Source: Dehalococcoidia bacterium (lineage in GTDB: Bacteria > Chloroflexota > Dehalococcoidia > Lucifugimonadales > UBA826). From it: DNA of 64,000 nucleotides. How positions within the stretch are numbered: the first letter of the stretch is position 1; each line of letters begins with the position of its first letter. Below the pieces are notes generated by a model. The model did not search any database. It saw only the letters and a list, made by a program, of their open reading frames with translations, and had not been told where the DNA came from. The DNA is taken from the NCBI GenBank assembly GCA_029936675.1, contig JAPYSB010000004.1, positions 111,844-175,843 of the forward strand. The letters are read 5' to 3'. A program made the position numbers and the translations under genes. Positions 8,992 to 18,517 of the stretch are shown here, in pieces.

Positions 8992-9474
8992 ATGAGCGTT
9001 TCGCACGCCACGATGAAAACCTTTACTTATTATTTGAAAGTGCCTTCTAGTTCGTCGCCTGAGTTTATCGATATAACAGATGAAGCGAATGGATTTCTAA
9101 AGGATTCTGGGATTTCCAGTGGCATGCTCCTCGTATTCTCACGTCACACTACCTCAGCCATTGTCATACAGGAGAATGAGCCGCTTTTGCTTGAAGATTT
9201 CAAAGTAATGTTGGAAAGTATTGCTTCAAAAGATGCTTCTTATAGGCATAACGATTTCGATGTGAGGACAGTACACATGCATGAGAATGAATGTCCTAAT
9301 GGACATTCCCATTGCCAGCATCTGGTACTCGGTTCTAGTGAAATGCTACCTGTGATCGATGGGGAGATGCCATTAGGTGAATGGCAACGAATATTTATGG
9401 TCGAACTCGATGGTATGAAAGGTGAATTGGTTGGCGGTAGAGAGGTTGTCATACAAATAATGGGTTTAGGGTAA
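8992..9474 (+). CDS. YjbQ/UPF0047 family protein
   Basis: A 160-residue protein of the YjbQ family, a compact beta-rich trimer fold. Some members have been reported to show weak thiamine-phosphate synthase activity; the physiological role is unsettled. Diagnostic segments are SGMLLVFSRHTTSAIVIQENE, HCQHLVLGSSEMLPVIDGEM and the closing GEWQRIFMVELDG. The conserved histidines (R-H-T-T, N-G-H-S-H-C-Q-H) suggest a metal or phosphate site. A GAGGTGG-like ribosome-binding site precedes the ATG. It sits between the prenyl synthase and the suf promoter, on the same strand as both. Confidence 0.9.
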   Translation: MSVSHATMKTFTYYLKVPSSSSPEFIDITDEANGFLKDSGISSGMLLVFSRHTTSAIVIQENEPLLLEDFKVMLESIASKDASYRHNDFDVRTVHMHENECPNGHSHCQHLVLGSSEMLPVIDGEMPLGEWQRIFMVELDGMKGELVGGREVVIQIMGLG

Positions 9475-9538
9475 GCTACATGGAAATCAAAAGATTTTCG
9501 TTGCAGCTATTTTTCCACTTATAGATCCAGAAGCCTTT

Positions 9539-9568
9539 TTGACCCATGGATCCCACAAATGTTATATT
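9539..9568 (+). promoter_or_regulatory. Candidate promoter of the suf operon
   Basis: TTGACC (9539-9544) and TATATT (9563-9568) are separated by 18 nt, giving a predicted start around 9575. The position relative to the inverted repeats just downstream makes it a good candidate for a repressible promoter. The leader would be about 115 nt. Confidence 0.55.
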
Positions 9569-9570
9569 TG

Positions 9571-9600
9571 ATCGGTTATTGTTGACCGATTAACTCAACA
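9571..9600 (+). promoter_or_regulatory. Overlapping inverted repeats at the suf transcription start (candidate operator)
   Basis: ATCGGT (9571-9576) and ACCGAT (9585-9590) are perfect 6 nt arms around 8 nt. Overlapping them, TGTTGA (9580-9585) and TCAACA (9595-9600) are perfect 6 nt arms around 9 nt. They cover the predicted +1 region, where a repressor would block transcription. The Rrf2-family regulator encoded inside this operon is the obvious candidate binder, but this is inference from position. Confidence 0.45.
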
Positions 9601-9691
9601 AACTTTTACCGCGTGGGCCTATATATTAATGGGGCTTGCAAATCATGCTACTGCTTAACAAGAGAGGAAATCACTGAAGGAGAAGTCTTGA

Positions 9692-11155
9692 ATGGCTGAC
9701 CAAAAGGTTATATCCAGACAGACAGGGGTTGAGGATACCCAATACAAATGGGGCTTTGAATTTGATATAGAATCCGAGGTGGCTCCGAAAGGCCTAAATG
9801 AAGGCACTGTCCGGTTTATATCTGCCAAGAAAAAAGAACCAGACTGGTTGCTTAAATGGCGCTTGAAGGCATTTGAACACTGGGTAGATCAAGGGGACGA
9901 TGCCTCTCCAAAATGGGCGAAGCTCAATTTTGAGGACATTGATTTTCAAGACATTATCTACTACGCCGCACCTAAATCCAGCGATGATGCACCGAAAAGC
10001 CTTGATGACGTGGACCCAGAAATACTCGAGGCATTTGATAAATTGGGGATTCCTTTGCATGAACAGGAAAAATTATCAGGTGTAGCAATCGATGCGGTTT
10101 TGGACAGTGTTTCAGTAGCAACTACTTACCAGGACATGTTGAAAGAGGCCGGGGTTATATTCTGCCCTATAAGTGAGGCTGTACAAAAATATCCTGATCT
10201 GGTTCAAAAATATCTGGGTTCTGTGGTTCCGTACAGCGATAATTTTTATGCAACGCTTAATTCGGCAGTCTTCAGTGACGGATCGTTTTGCTATGTCCCA
10301 CCGGGTGTCCGATGCCCGATTGAATTAATGACCTATTTTAGGATCAATGAGGCGGACTCCGGGCAATTCGAGAGAACCTTGATAATTGCTGATGAAGGTA
10401 GCTATGTCAGTTATTTGGAAGGATGTACTGCTCCGATGAGAAAGAGCCATCAATTGCATGCGGCGGTTGTAGAGCTGGTTGCTCTAAAGGACGCAGAAAT
10501 AAAATATTCCACCTTACAGAACTGGTATCCAGGGGATAAAAATGGTGAGGGTGGTGTTTACAATTTTGTCACAAAGCGTGGGGCTGCTAGAGGCGAGAAT
10601 TCAAAAATATCCTGGACTCAGGTTGAGACTGGTTCTGCAATAACATGGAAATATCCTAGTGTGATTCTCCAAGGGGATAATTCTGTTGGTGAATTCTACT
10701 CAGTTGCTCTGGTGAATAACTACCAACAAGCCGATACGGGGACAAAGATGATCCACATCGGTAAGAACACCAAAAGCACTATTATTGCAAAAGGGATTTC
10801 GGCCGGTAAGGCACAGAGCACTTATCGAGGACAGGTTTCTATATTGCCTGGTGCAGATAACGCCAGAAATTTCACTCAGTGTGACTCCTTGTTAATCGGT
10901 GATGAGTGCGGTGCCCATACTGTGCCTTATATAGAAGTACGTAATCCCACCGCCAAGATGGGTCATGAGGCCACGACTTCGAAAGTCAATGACGATCAGC
11001 TTTTCTATCTTCAGCAACGAGGTATAGATTTAGAGGAATCCAATTACATGATAATAAATGGGTTTTGTCGTGGTATTTTTAAAGAACTTCCTTTTGAATT
11101 TGCTATGGAAGCTTCACAATTATTGAGAGTGAGTTTGGAGGGTACTGTAGGTTAA
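9692..11155 (+). CDS. sufB: Fe-S cluster assembly scaffold protein SufB
   Basis: Core subunit of the SufBCD scaffold on which iron-sulfur clusters are built in the cytoplasm. The 487 residues match the family's usual length of 470-495. Landmarks include [65 protein letters not shown], the core [17 protein letters not shown] and the end [20 protein letters not shown]. The catalytic cysteine of E. coli SufB (C405) corresponds to the one in [13 protein letters not shown] ribosome-binding site precedes the ATG. First gene of the operon, abutting sufC with no gap. Confidence 0.97.
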   Translation: MADQKVISRQTGVEDTQYKWGFEFDIESEVAPKGLNEGTVRFISAKKKEPDWLLKWRLKAFEHWVDQGDDASPKWAKLNFEDIDFQDIIYYAAPKSSDDAPKSLDDVDPEILEAFDKLGIPLHEQEKLSGVAIDAVLDSVSVATTYQDMLKEAGVIFCPISEAVQKYPDLVQKYLGSVVPYSDNFYATLNSAVFSDGSFCYVPPGVRCPIELMTYFRINEADSGQFERTLIIADEGSYVSYLEGCTAPMRKSHQLHAAVVELVALKDAEIKYSTLQNWYPGDKNGEGGVYNFVTKRGAARGENSKISWTQVETGSAITWKYPSVILQGDNSVGEFYSVALVNNYQQADTGTKMIHIGKNTKSTIIAKGISAGKAQSTYRGQVSILPGADNARNFTQCDSLLIGDECGAHTVPYIEVRNPTAKMGHEATTSKVNDDQLFYLQQRGIDLEESNYMIINGFCRGIFKELPFEFAMEASQLLRVSLEGTVG

Positions 11156-11938
11156 ATGTCAAATTTTGAGAAATTGATTGAAATCAAAAATCTGCACGTC
11201 TCTGTAGCCGAAACAGAGATATTAAAAGGAATAAATCTTAGTATTGGTGAAGGGGAAGTGCATGCCATTATGGGGCCTAATGGGTCTGGTAAAAGTACCC
11301 TTGCAAACGTTATAGCTGGTCGACCAGGCTATAGCGTCACCAGCGGAGATATTGTTTACAAGGGGGACAGTATACTCAAGGTTGCACCTGAAATCAGGGC
11401 CAGAGCCGGCATATTTCTTGCATTCCAATATCCTGTTGAACTACCAGGGGTTAGGACCTGGCAATTTTTAAAAGCTGCTATTGATGCGATCCGAAAAGGA
11501 AACGGGCAGGAAGAGCTCAAAATAAGAGACTTCGATAAATTGCTGGAAGAAAAGCGACAGCTCATGGAAATGGACCCCGACCTTGTGCGACGTTCAGTAA
11601 ATGAGGGATTTTCGGGCGGAGAGAAAAAACGGAACGAAATATTGCAGCTAGCACTCTTGGACCCGTCTTTAGCTTTATTAGACGAAACAGACTCTGGGCT
11701 GGATATCGACGCTTTAAGAATTGTTTCCCATGGGGTAAATATCTTTAAAAGCCCTGAGAAATCAATTCTAATCGTTACCCACTACCAGCGGATTTTGGAT
11801 TACATTACTCCTGATTATGTGCACGTTTTGGTAGACGGGAAGATAGTCCGTTCTGGTGATAGCAGCCTTGCAATGGAACTAGAAGAAAAGGGATACGATT
11901 GGGTAAAGGATGGTGCTGGTGAAGAGGTGCACCCTTAA
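11156..11938 (+). CDS. sufC: Fe-S cluster assembly ATPase SufC
   Basis: ABC-type ATPase that drives conformational change of the SufB-SufD pair during cluster assembly; soluble, not a transporter. The 260 residues show Walker [10 protein letters not shown] (40-48), signature [10 protein letters not shown] (152-161), Walker [13 protein letters not shown] (172-183) and the H-loop histidine at 209. The ETDSGLD form, rather than DEPTSGLD, is typical of SufC. Its stop overlaps the sufD start as TAATG. Confidence 0.97.
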   Translation: MSNFEKLIEIKNLHVSVAETEILKGINLSIGEGEVHAIMGPNGSGKSTLANVIAGRPGYSVTSGDIVYKGDSILKVAPEIRARAGIFLAFQYPVELPGVRTWQFLKAAIDAIRKGNGQEELKIRDFDKLLEEKRQLMEMDPDLVRRSVNEGFSGGEKKRNEILQLALLDPSLALLDETDSGLDIDALRIVSHGVNIFKSPEKSILIVTHYQRILDYITPDYVHVLVDGKIVRSGDSSLAMELEEKGYDWVKDGAGEEVHP

Positions 11939-13245
11939 TGCAAGAAACTAGCTTGATCTTGAATAAATACGAAGAGGATTTTGACAGTATTTCCTCCAAT
12001 AATCCGAAATGGTCATCCGATCTGCGGAATAAAGCAATGGATACCTTTCGGGAAATAGGTTTCCCTGTACGAAGAAAAGGCAACGAGAAGTGGAAATACA
12101 CTAATGCCAGACCGATAGCGAGTGTCGAATATTCTTCGGCAAAGTTCGAAAAAATAGATTCAGACGATATTAAATTGATAGCTCCATGGCACGAATCTTG
12201 GATTAATCTCCTCTTTGTTAATGGACATTATCAAGAGACCTTTTCAGATAATTTGTCCACGAATATACAAATTTCCAATATGGCTTCAGATGACTTGGCT
12301 GTAAATCTTACCAGCAACGTGGGCGGGATTATGGATTATTCAGATGATGGATTTGCCGCATTGAATACGGCATTCATGTCAGATGGTCCGATAATAACAG
12401 TTCCTGAGGGAGAGAACTCCGGAATTGTCATAAATCTAATTTTTTACAATCAAGGGTTGTCCGACACAGTGAATTATCCTCGAGTTTTGATAACGACAGG
12501 TGGAAATTCCACAGTAAATGTCATTGAGAATTATGTTGGGGGCAGCGGCGATCAGACATTTACTAATTCTGTTTCTGAAATATATGTGGGTGAGGACGCA
12601 ACGGTTAATCATTATCGTTTAATGAATGAGACAGATGATACCTATGATGTTGGCTATGGTAGGGTGAGAATAGATACTAATGGGACATTTAATTCTAGAT
12701 CGTTTTTCCGTGGTTGCGGAATCGGACGCTATGACTTAAATGTGTCGATTGAGGGCGAAAATGCCTCCTGTGATTTGCAAGGCTTGTATTTCACAAATGG
12801 TGCTCAGCATATGGATAATTTCATTAATATTGACCATGTTCGCCCAAACTGTCAGAGCAACCTATTTTACAAAGGAATACTGGCCGGTAGATCAAGAGCG
12901 GTGTTTGGCGGCACAGTCTTAGTTAGGAAAGAAGCACAGAAGACCGATTCCATACAATCAGATAAAAACCTAATACTGTCACCACATGCTGAAGTAGATA
13001 GTAAGCCGGCGTTGTTTATATACGCTGACGACGTCAAATGCGCTCATGGGGCTACCGCTGGGAATATAGATGCCGATACCGTTTTTTATATGAGGAGCAG
13101 GGGAATTGATCTAGAAGCCGCTAGCCGATTGATAATTTATGGATTCGCTGGGGAAATAATTGATACGGTAGAAATACCAGAACTGAGATCATACCTTGCG
13201 GAATCTTTTCTTAATTCCTTGCCTAGTCATAGGTTTGAGTTTTAG
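11938..13245 (+). CDS. sufD: Fe-S cluster assembly protein SufD
   Basis: Partner of SufB in the SufBC2D scaffold, taking part in iron entry and complex stability. The 435 residues show a poorly conserved N-terminus with KGNEKWKYTNARPI, then a beta-helix core. The C-terminal conserved block ADDVKCAHGATAGNIDADTVFYMRSRGID has the histidine of the SufB-SufD interface. The block ends RLIIYGFAGEIID. It is coupled to sufC by a TAATG overlap, and its TAG overlaps the GTG at the sufU1 start. Confidence 0.96.
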   Translation: MQETSLILNKYEEDFDSISSNNPKWSSDLRNKAMDTFREIGFPVRRKGNEKWKYTNARPIASVEYSSAKFEKIDSDDIKLIAPWHESWINLLFVNGHYQETFSDNLSTNIQISNMASDDLAVNLTSNVGGIMDYSDDGFAALNTAFMSDGPIITVPEGENSGIVINLIFYNQGLSDTVNYPRVLITTGGNSTVNVIENYVGGSGDQTFTNSVSEIYVGEDATVNHYRLMNETDDTYDVGYGRVRIDTNGTFNSRSFFRGCGIGRYDLNVSIEGENASCDLQGLYFTNGAQHMDNFINIDHVRPNCQSNLFYKGILAGRSRAVFGGTVLVRKEAQKTDSIQSDKNLILSPHAEVDSKPALFIYADDVKCAHGATAGNIDADTVFYMRSRGIDLEAASRLIIYGFAGEIIDTVEIPELRSYLAESFLNSLPSHRFEF

Positions 13246-13700
13246 TGATGTATGATCTTGAGGATTTATATCAAGAAATCGTGATGGATCATAATAGAAG
13301 ACCTCGCAATTTTGGGCATATCAAAAACCCAACCAATTCTGCCGAGGGATTCAACCCTTTATGTGGTGATCAAATAACACTTCAGCTACGTTTAGAAGAT
13401 GGCTTAGTATCTGATGTAGCGTTCAGTGGGGTTGGATGTGCAATATCCAAATCCTCGGCATCGATGATGACTGAGGAATTGAAAGGAAATACATTAACTC
13501 ACGCTGAAAACTTGTTTGAAGCATTCCGAAAAATGATTACCAGAAAGCTTGGAGATTCATATGACTCCGATTTATTGGGTGACTTAGAAATTCTGCAGGG
13601 AGTTTCCCGATATCCGGCGAGGATAAAATGCGCTACCCTTGCCTGGCACACTTTGCATTCAGCAATTCAAGATGAAAACGATGTTGTATCTACTGAGTAG
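13245..13700 (+). CDS. sufU: SufU/IscU-type zinc-dependent sulfurtransferase or scaffold, copy 1
   Basis: SufU receives persulfide sulfur from SufS through zinc-ligand exchange in Gram-positive-type SUF systems. This 151-residue copy has the three conserved cysteines and the aspartate: C40 and D42 in NPLCGDQ, C65 in GVGCAISKSSAS and C129 in RIKCATLAWH. It also has the 18-21 residue insertion between C65 and C129 that separates SufU from IscU. The start is GTG 13245 overlapping the sufD stop, or the adjacent ATG 13248. A second paralogue lies at the end of the operon. No SufE gene is present, so SufU is expected to be the sulfur acceptor. Confidence 0.93.
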   Translation: MMYDLEDLYQEIVMDHNRRPRNFGHIKNPTNSAEGFNPLCGDQITLQLRLEDGLVSDVAFSGVGCAISKSSASMMTEELKGNTLTHAENLFEAFRKMITRKLGDSYDSDLLGDLEILQGVSRYPARIKCATLAWHTLHSAIQDENDVVSTE

Positions 13701-13725
13701 TTCCTAATGTAGGATGAGGTGAACT

Positions 13726-14154
13726 ATGCATGTACCGATTAAAGTTGATTATGGTGTGAGAGCACTAGTGGATTTAGCAATGTATGGCTCCGATGGTAAT
13801 TCACTGAGAGCCTCCGATATTTCACAGAGAACTGCCATACCAAACGCCTATCTGGCTCAGGTACTTAACTCTTTAAAAAAGGCGGGGTTTGTTAAAAGTA
13901 CCAGAGGTCCGCACGGAGGCCATGAACTGGCGGTTGATCCGGACACAATTCATTTGAGTTCTGTCATGGAAGTGTTGGATGGTACGGATAATTTGGTCAA
14001 TTGCTTGGATGATGATAATTTCTGCGTTCATTCCCCAGCATGCGCCCAGAAAGAAATATGGAGGACGGTTGAAGATGCAATACACGGAGTTTTATTTTCA
14101 ATAACGGTATCTGATTTAGCTAGAAGAACCCAATTCATCAAATTACAACTTTAA
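13726..14154 (+). CDS. Rrf2-family transcriptional regulator with three cysteines (SUF regulator)
   Basis: A 142-residue winged-helix regulator. The N-terminal part has KVDYGVRALVDLAMYG and a recognition region around IPNAYLAQVLNSLKKAGFV, then STRGPHGGHELA, typical for Rrf2. Three cysteines in NCLDDDNFCVHSPAC are spaced C-x6-C-x5-C, close to the C-x5-C-x5-C ligand set of IscR. It therefore probably carries a 2Fe-2S or 4Fe-4S cluster and senses Fe-S status. An AGGTGA ribosome-binding site precedes the ATG. It lies inside the suf operon between sufU1 and sufS, consistent with autoregulation through the inverted repeats at the operon head. Those repeats as its operator are inferred. Confidence 0.92.
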   Translation: MHVPIKVDYGVRALVDLAMYGSDGNSLRASDISQRTAIPNAYLAQVLNSLKKAGFVKSTRGPHGGHELAVDPDTIHLSSVMEVLDGTDNLVNCLDDDNFCVHSPACAQKEIWRTVEDAIHGVLFSITVSDLARRTQFIKLQL

Positions 14155-14198
14155 AACAACATCAAAACGTCATTTTTGTTTGGGAGTAAATGTATTTA

Positions 14199-15440
14199 AT
14201 GTTCGATGTTGAAAAAATAAGAGATGATTTTCCGATCTTATCAAAAAAAATCTATGGTAACCCTTTAGTTTATCTAGATAATGCTGCGACTAGTCAGAAA
14301 CCTCGGCAGGTAATCGATGCCCTAGTCGATTACTACGAAAATTATAATGCGAATGTTCACAGAGGCGTTCACACATTAAGTATGGAGGCCACAGATAAAT
14401 TTGAAGAAGCAAGGGAGAAAGTGGCCACATTTATTAATTCTGAGTCTTCTGATTTAGTTGTGTGGACTAGAAATGCTTCTGAGAGTTTAAATCTCATCGC
14501 TTATTCATGGGGCGAAGCCAATGTGCATGAAGGTGATGAGATTTTGTTGACCCCCATGGAACATCACAGCAATTTGGTTCCTTGGCAAGAACTTGCTAGG
14601 AGGAAAAATGCTGTCATAAAATTCATACCCATGCGGGAAAACGGAACCTTAGATATGGATAAAGTTGATGACCTAATTACAGAGAGGACAGTTCTTGTAT
14701 CGGCGGTTCATATGTCAAATGCCTTAGGTACTATTAATCCGGTGAGGGAATTGGGTGGAAAAGCTCATCAACAGGGCGCAAAATTTTTGGTAGATGGGGC
14801 ACAGAGTGTACCTCATATGCCTACGAATGTTCAGGAATTGGATTGCGACTTTTTAGTGTTCTCAGGGCATAAAATGTTAGGACCCACAGGGATAGGCGTC
14901 TTGTATGTGAAGCGGGATATATTGAACACTATGGAACCTTTTCTGACGGGAGGTGAAATGGTACTGGAGGTATCTTATCAAGAGGCATCTTGGGCAGATT
15001 TGCCAATGAAATTTGAGGCCGGAACCCCTAACATAGCTGATTCTATTGGGCTTGGTTCCGCCGTTGATTATCTAAATAGCCTAGGTATGGAGAATGTAAG
15101 AACGCATGAGAAGAATTTAACTACTTACGCATTAAACAGGTTTAAGGAAGCAGATTTAGACGGTATGGACCTGTTTGGACCGGACGACCCTGAGATAAGG
15201 GGCGGAGTATTTTCCTTTAATACTGTAGATGTTCATCCCCACGATTTGGGAACATTCCTTGATAGGAAGGGCATTGCTGTAAGAACAGGGCATCACTGTG
15301 CTATGCCCTTGGTACGGAGTTTAGGGGTGGCAGCCACTGTAAGAGCGAGCTTTTATTTATATAACACAGAAAGGGAAGTGGATATTTTGGTCGACGGTGT
15401 AACAGAAGCGCTGAGGTATTTCAGGGATGGATCAGAATAA
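14199..15440 (+). CDS. sufS: Cysteine desulfurase SufS (type II, PLP-dependent)
   Basis: Removes sulfur from L-cysteine as an enzyme-bound persulfide, giving alanine, and hands it to SufU. Landmarks are YLDNAATSQKP near the N-terminus, MEHHSNLVPW, the PLP aspartate and glutamine in VDGAQSVPH, the PLP lysine in SGHKMLGPTG (about residue 225) and the catalytic cysteine in RTGHHCAMPL (about 367). The frame opens at an ATG at 14190, but the GGGAG site lies only 3 nt from it and 12 nt from the ATG at 14199. The latter also begins the usual MFDVEKIR N-terminus. It overlaps sufU2 by 14 nt. Confidence 0.96.
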   Translation: MFDVEKIRDDFPILSKKIYGNPLVYLDNAATSQKPRQVIDALVDYYENYNANVHRGVHTLSMEATDKFEEAREKVATFINSESSDLVVWTRNASESLNLIAYSWGEANVHEGDEILLTPMEHHSNLVPWQELARRKNAVIKFIPMRENGTLDMDKVDDLITERTVLVSAVHMSNALGTINPVRELGGKAHQQGAKFLVDGAQSVPHMPTNVQELDCDFLVFSGHKMLGPTGIGVLYVKRDILNTMEPFLTGGEMVLEVSYQEASWADLPMKFEAGTPNIADSIGLGSAVDYLNSLGMENVRTHEKNLTTYALNRFKEADLDGMDLFGPDDPEIRGGVFSFNTVDVHPHDLGTFLDRKGIAVRTGHHCAMPLVRSLGVAATVRASFYLYNTEREVDILVDGVTEALRYFRDGSE

Positions 15441-15873
15441 TATCGATGATATTTATAGGGATAGAGTTATCCTTGATCATTGCAGAAACCCTCGAAACAC
15501 TTCACTAATAGATCATTTTGATCTAACAGGCGATGCGATAAACCCCTTTTGCGGTGACGAAGTCCATTTCCAAATTGGCTTAAAGGGCGAAAACTTAATT
15601 GAACGCATCCAATTCTCTGGGGATGGATGCGCTATAAATATGGCTTCTGGGTCATTGTTGTCAGAGGCCGTCACCGGTTTAACGGTTAAAGAAGCAATAC
15701 AACTATCCATCAGGTTTGTCGAGTCGATGAGGAAACCTATCGGGGAAAATGTGGAAGGAGAATTTATAGGAGAACTTTCAGCTTTGATTAGTGTTAAGAA
15801 TTTCCCTGTAAGGGTAAAATGTGCGTTATTGGCGTGGTCTGCTCTTGAGGATGCTCTTTCAGAAAAAAAATAA
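15427..15873 (+). CDS. sufU: SufU/IscU-type protein, copy 2
   Basis: A second 148-residue SufU paralogue at the end of the operon, starting inside the sufS 3' end. The conserved set is intact: C42 and D44 in NPFCGDEV, C68 in GDGCAINMASGS, and C132 in RVKCALLAW, with the SufU-type insertion. It has an extra cysteine (C19) absent from copy 1. The two copies differ at most positions, so they are not a recent duplication. Overlap with sufS suggests this copy is its primary sulfur acceptor; the other may be specialised. Division of labour is inference. Confidence 0.93.
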   Translation: MDQNNIDDIYRDRVILDHCRNPRNTSLIDHFDLTGDAINPFCGDEVHFQIGLKGENLIERIQFSGDGCAINMASGSLLSEAVTGLTVKEAIQLSIRFVESMRKPIGENVEGEFIGELSALISVKNFPVRVKCALLAWSALEDALSEKK

Positions 15874-15874
15874 A

Positions 15875-17626
15875 TCAACGATCGAGCCAGACTCTCTCCC
15901 AATGTGAATATTCGAACCCAGAAAAATTTGGATGCATGTTTTTTAAATCCTCAGTCCATGCCCATAGACTTTTTTGTGTCGCGGGCATGAAACGATAGGA
16001 TTTTTCTAGCAAGTGAATGTTTATGTTATTGATGATCTCTGAGCGTTTTTCAAGGTCGTATTCTTGGGATTGTTCCTCTATGAGCTTATCTAGTTTTAAA
16101 TCTCGGTGATTTGAGGTATTCCATTTACCTTGACTGTGAAGTACCGGGATAACAAAACTGTTTGTCGATGATTGAGGAAATGTTGGTCCCATTAACACAT
16201 CGAAATCACCTTGTCTCCAGACTTTTTCGGCATATTGCCTACGGTTCACAGAATTAATTATTGGGTCAAACCCCACAGCCTGAAGTTGTTGGGAGGCAAT
16301 TTCCGCGCTTTCCTTATACCGTGAACCAAAATCACTTGTGGTTATGATTATAGGAATAATTTCTTTTAAGGCCTCCGGCTGTTGAGAGGGGTAAAAATGC
16401 GATTCCCAATCAGACCTGTCGGGAATCCATGATGGATGATTGGTGACAAATCCTAATGAGAAAAAAGCATGGTTATGCCAGGCTTTTTGGATGATCTCGT
16501 CAGGGTTTATCGAGGATCTGGCCAAAAATCTCGTGCCATCATTGTCAAATGGTGGTTTAGCAGTGTTAAAAACTATTTCAAAACCTAGTCCTGGTTCCGG
16601 ATTCTCGAGTGCTATGTCTAGCTCTGATAAATAATTCTCTACGTTATAAACGTCAATCAACCCCACACTATATGCGCTTAATCTTGCTTGAGGATCTGTG
16701 ATGATATGAAACTCTATAGAATCCAAATATGGAGGATTAGGTGCTGAATAAACATTTTCTACAGATGAGTAGGAATCGTCTACAAGTTTCGCCAACTTCC
16801 AAGGACCAGACCCAATGGGTGGGACTGATTCCATTTTCGCGGGGTTGTTGATGTTTGATTTTGATAATAATTTAGATCTACCGTCTGCTAAAGAGATAAA
16901 AAAATCTGCATCTGGGACATTTAAATTTATCTGGATTTGATCTTCGGACTTTATATCGATACTGCGGACCATATGAAATCTGTTCCAATGTTCCTGATCT
17001 TTATCCATCTGGCGATCTAAACTAAACTTTATGTCTTCTGGCGACACGGTTTTTATATCGTCCGGTTCTTCAGATACCCACCTAATATTTGTGTCAACAT
17101 CAAAAACAAACGTTTTGTTATCCACCATCTGCCATGATTTACAGGCATCGCATTCCGTGGCTTTAGAAGGCAATGTGATGTTGGGTCCATTACTAAATTT
17201 TAAAAGTCTTTGATAAATTATTCCCATTCCCCAGGTGGAATGTGCTCCAGAATAATTTTCATGAGGGTCTAATGAGTCAAAATAATGTTTTGAAATCAGT
17301 TTTAAAGTTCCACCTCGTTTTCCTTGAAATACTGGAGACTTTTTATTCTTAGAAACGGTGGGCTCTAATGTATTTTCTGGAGATTCTTTTTCTATTGATG
17401 AAGGGATAGAGGTTACTGTTTTTTGGATAGGAGGGTGAGTTGGCTCAGGGCTTAATTTGATTCCTATTGTAGGTAAAAGAGTTTTATCCATATTCATAGA
17501 AGGTTGGTTATCGGAAATTGTAGGTTCTAATTTAGATTGATCTGTACATGCGAAAGAAACAAACCCTGTTATGAGGCCAAATATTACCGCTTGCTGCACG
17601 AAATTTTTCATATGATGGGGAGCCAT
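15875..17626 (-). CDS. Extracellular solute-binding protein, family 5 (oligopeptide/nickel type), orphan
   Basis: A 583-residue periplasmic-type substrate-binding protein of an ABC importer. After a hydrophobic N-terminal segment there is a cysteine in GFVSFACTD, which may be a weak lipobox. A long Pro/Thr/Ser-rich linker follows, then the family-5 fold beginning around GTLKLISKHYFDSLDPHENY, with SPEDIKFSLDRQMD and PPIGSGPWKL as typical blocks. No permease or ATPase genes adjoin it, so its transporter lies elsewhere or is shared. The ligand cannot be deduced. The start is ATG 17626, or ATG five codons later (17611); neither has a clear ribosome-binding site. It converges with sufU2 with only 1 nt between the stops. 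Confidence 0.85.
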   Translation of the reverse strand: MAPHHMKNFVQQAVIFGLITGFVSFACTDQSKLEPTISDNQPSMNMDKTLLPTIGIKLSPEPTHPPIQKTVTSIPSSIEKESPENTLEPTVSKNKKSPVFQGKRGGTLKLISKHYFDSLDPHENYSGAHSTWGMGIIYQRLLKFSNGPNITLPSKATECDACKSWQMVDNKTFVFDVDTNIRWVSEEPDDIKTVSPEDIKFSLDRQMDKDQEHWNRFHMVRSIDIKSEDQIQINLNVPDADFFISLADGRSKLLSKSNINNPAKMESVPPIGSGPWKLAKLVDDSYSSVENVYSAPNPPYLDSIEFHIITDPQARLSAYSVGLIDVYNVENYLSELDIALENPEPGLGFEIVFNTAKPPFDNDGTRFLARSSINPDEIIQKAWHNHAFFSLGFVTNHPSWIPDRSDWESHFYPSQQPEALKEIIPIIITTSDFGSRYKESAEIASQQLQAVGFDPIINSVNRRQYAEKVWRQGDFDVLMGPTFPQSSTNSFVIPVLHSQGKWNTSNHRDLKLDKLIEEQSQEYDLEKRSEIINNINIHLLEKSYRFMPATQKSLWAWTEDLKNMHPNFSGFEYSHWERVWLDR

Positions 17627-17671
17627 TACACAATTTCAATGATTAAATTTTATGTTGATAGATGATTTAAG

Positions 17672-17677
17672 TATAAT
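17672..17677 (+). promoter_or_regulatory. Possible -10 element of the TatD gene
   Basis: A perfect TATAAT lies 43 nt before the TatD start in the divergent gap. The -35 region at 17 nt spacing is TTTATG, which is poor. Weak candidate. Confidence 0.35.
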
Positions 17678-17719
17678 CAACGCTAGTAATCTTTGATATT
17701 ACGTTTATGATGGTCCCAT

Positions 17720-18517
17720 ATGTTGATTGACACCCATGTTCATCTAGATGCTTTTCCTGATAGTGAGATTGAGGCTATTTTGGGCCGAGGTCACGATGTG
17801 GGAGTTGGGTTCGTCATATGTGCAGGGACGACGGTGGATTCCTCTATTCGATCTGTTGATCTGTCACGAAGGTTCCCCTCATTTTTTTCTGGGGTGGGAG
17901 TACATCCAATGGACATATCCAAACCACTAACGACGGAAGACTATCAGACATTAACTGAATTAGCTTCAACTGAACCAAAGGTCATAGTGATGAGCGAAAT
18001 CGGATTAGATTATATGGAGGGTATGCCTGACAGGGCATGGCAATTTCCAGCCTTCAGAGAGCAAATCAGTATCGCTAGGGCACTAAAATTACCTATCGTC
18101 TTTCACAGCCGAGAGGCCCATCAGGACTGTTTTAGAGTTTTGAAAGAAGAAAAGGGATATGAAGTGGGTGGAATAATGCACTATTTCCAAGGCTCACTAG
18201 AGGAGGCTCAACAGGTGATAGATTTGGGATTTTATATATCGGTCGCCAGGCCAATATTTCGGTTACCTCATCTTCAAGAAGTAGTTGCTAAGGTACCGAT
18301 AGAAAACATAGTTATTGAGACAGATACTGCTCCTCAACCATTTAAAAAAAATCGCGATAATTGGACAGAACCTCGTTACCTAAGGCCCATTATGGAAAAA
18401 ATCGCAGAGCTTAAAGATATGGATATAAGTATCGTGGAAGCCTCGCTATTTCAAAATACTAAAAAACTACTATCGGGCCGATGGGACATCGTAACGAAAT
18501 TCATTTCTAATTCCTAA
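17720..18517 (+). CDS. TatD-family metal-dependent hydrolase (deoxyribonuclease type)
   Basis: TIM-barrel metallo-nuclease of the TatD/YcfH family, with proposed 3'-5' exonuclease or RNA quality-control activity. The 265 residues match the family norm. Metal ligands are visible: H6 and H8 in DTHVHLD, E93 in SEIGLDY, H129 in FHSREA, H154 in MHYFQGS and D202 in ETDTAPQP. The usual NEP near the C-terminal side is seen as WTEPRYLRP. It overlaps the convergent Yip1-like gene by 4 nt at the stop. Confidence 0.92.
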   Translation: MLIDTHVHLDAFPDSEIEAILGRGHDVGVGFVICAGTTVDSSIRSVDLSRRFPSFFSGVGVHPMDISKPLTTEDYQTLTELASTEPKVIVMSEIGLDYMEGMPDRAWQFPAFREQISIARALKLPIVFHSREAHQDCFRVLKEEKGYEVGGIMHYFQGSLEEAQQVIDLGFYISVARPIFRLPHLQEVVAKVPIENIVIETDTAPQPFKKNRDNWTEPRYLRPIMEKIAELKDMDISIVEASLFQNTKKLLSGRWDIVTKFISNS

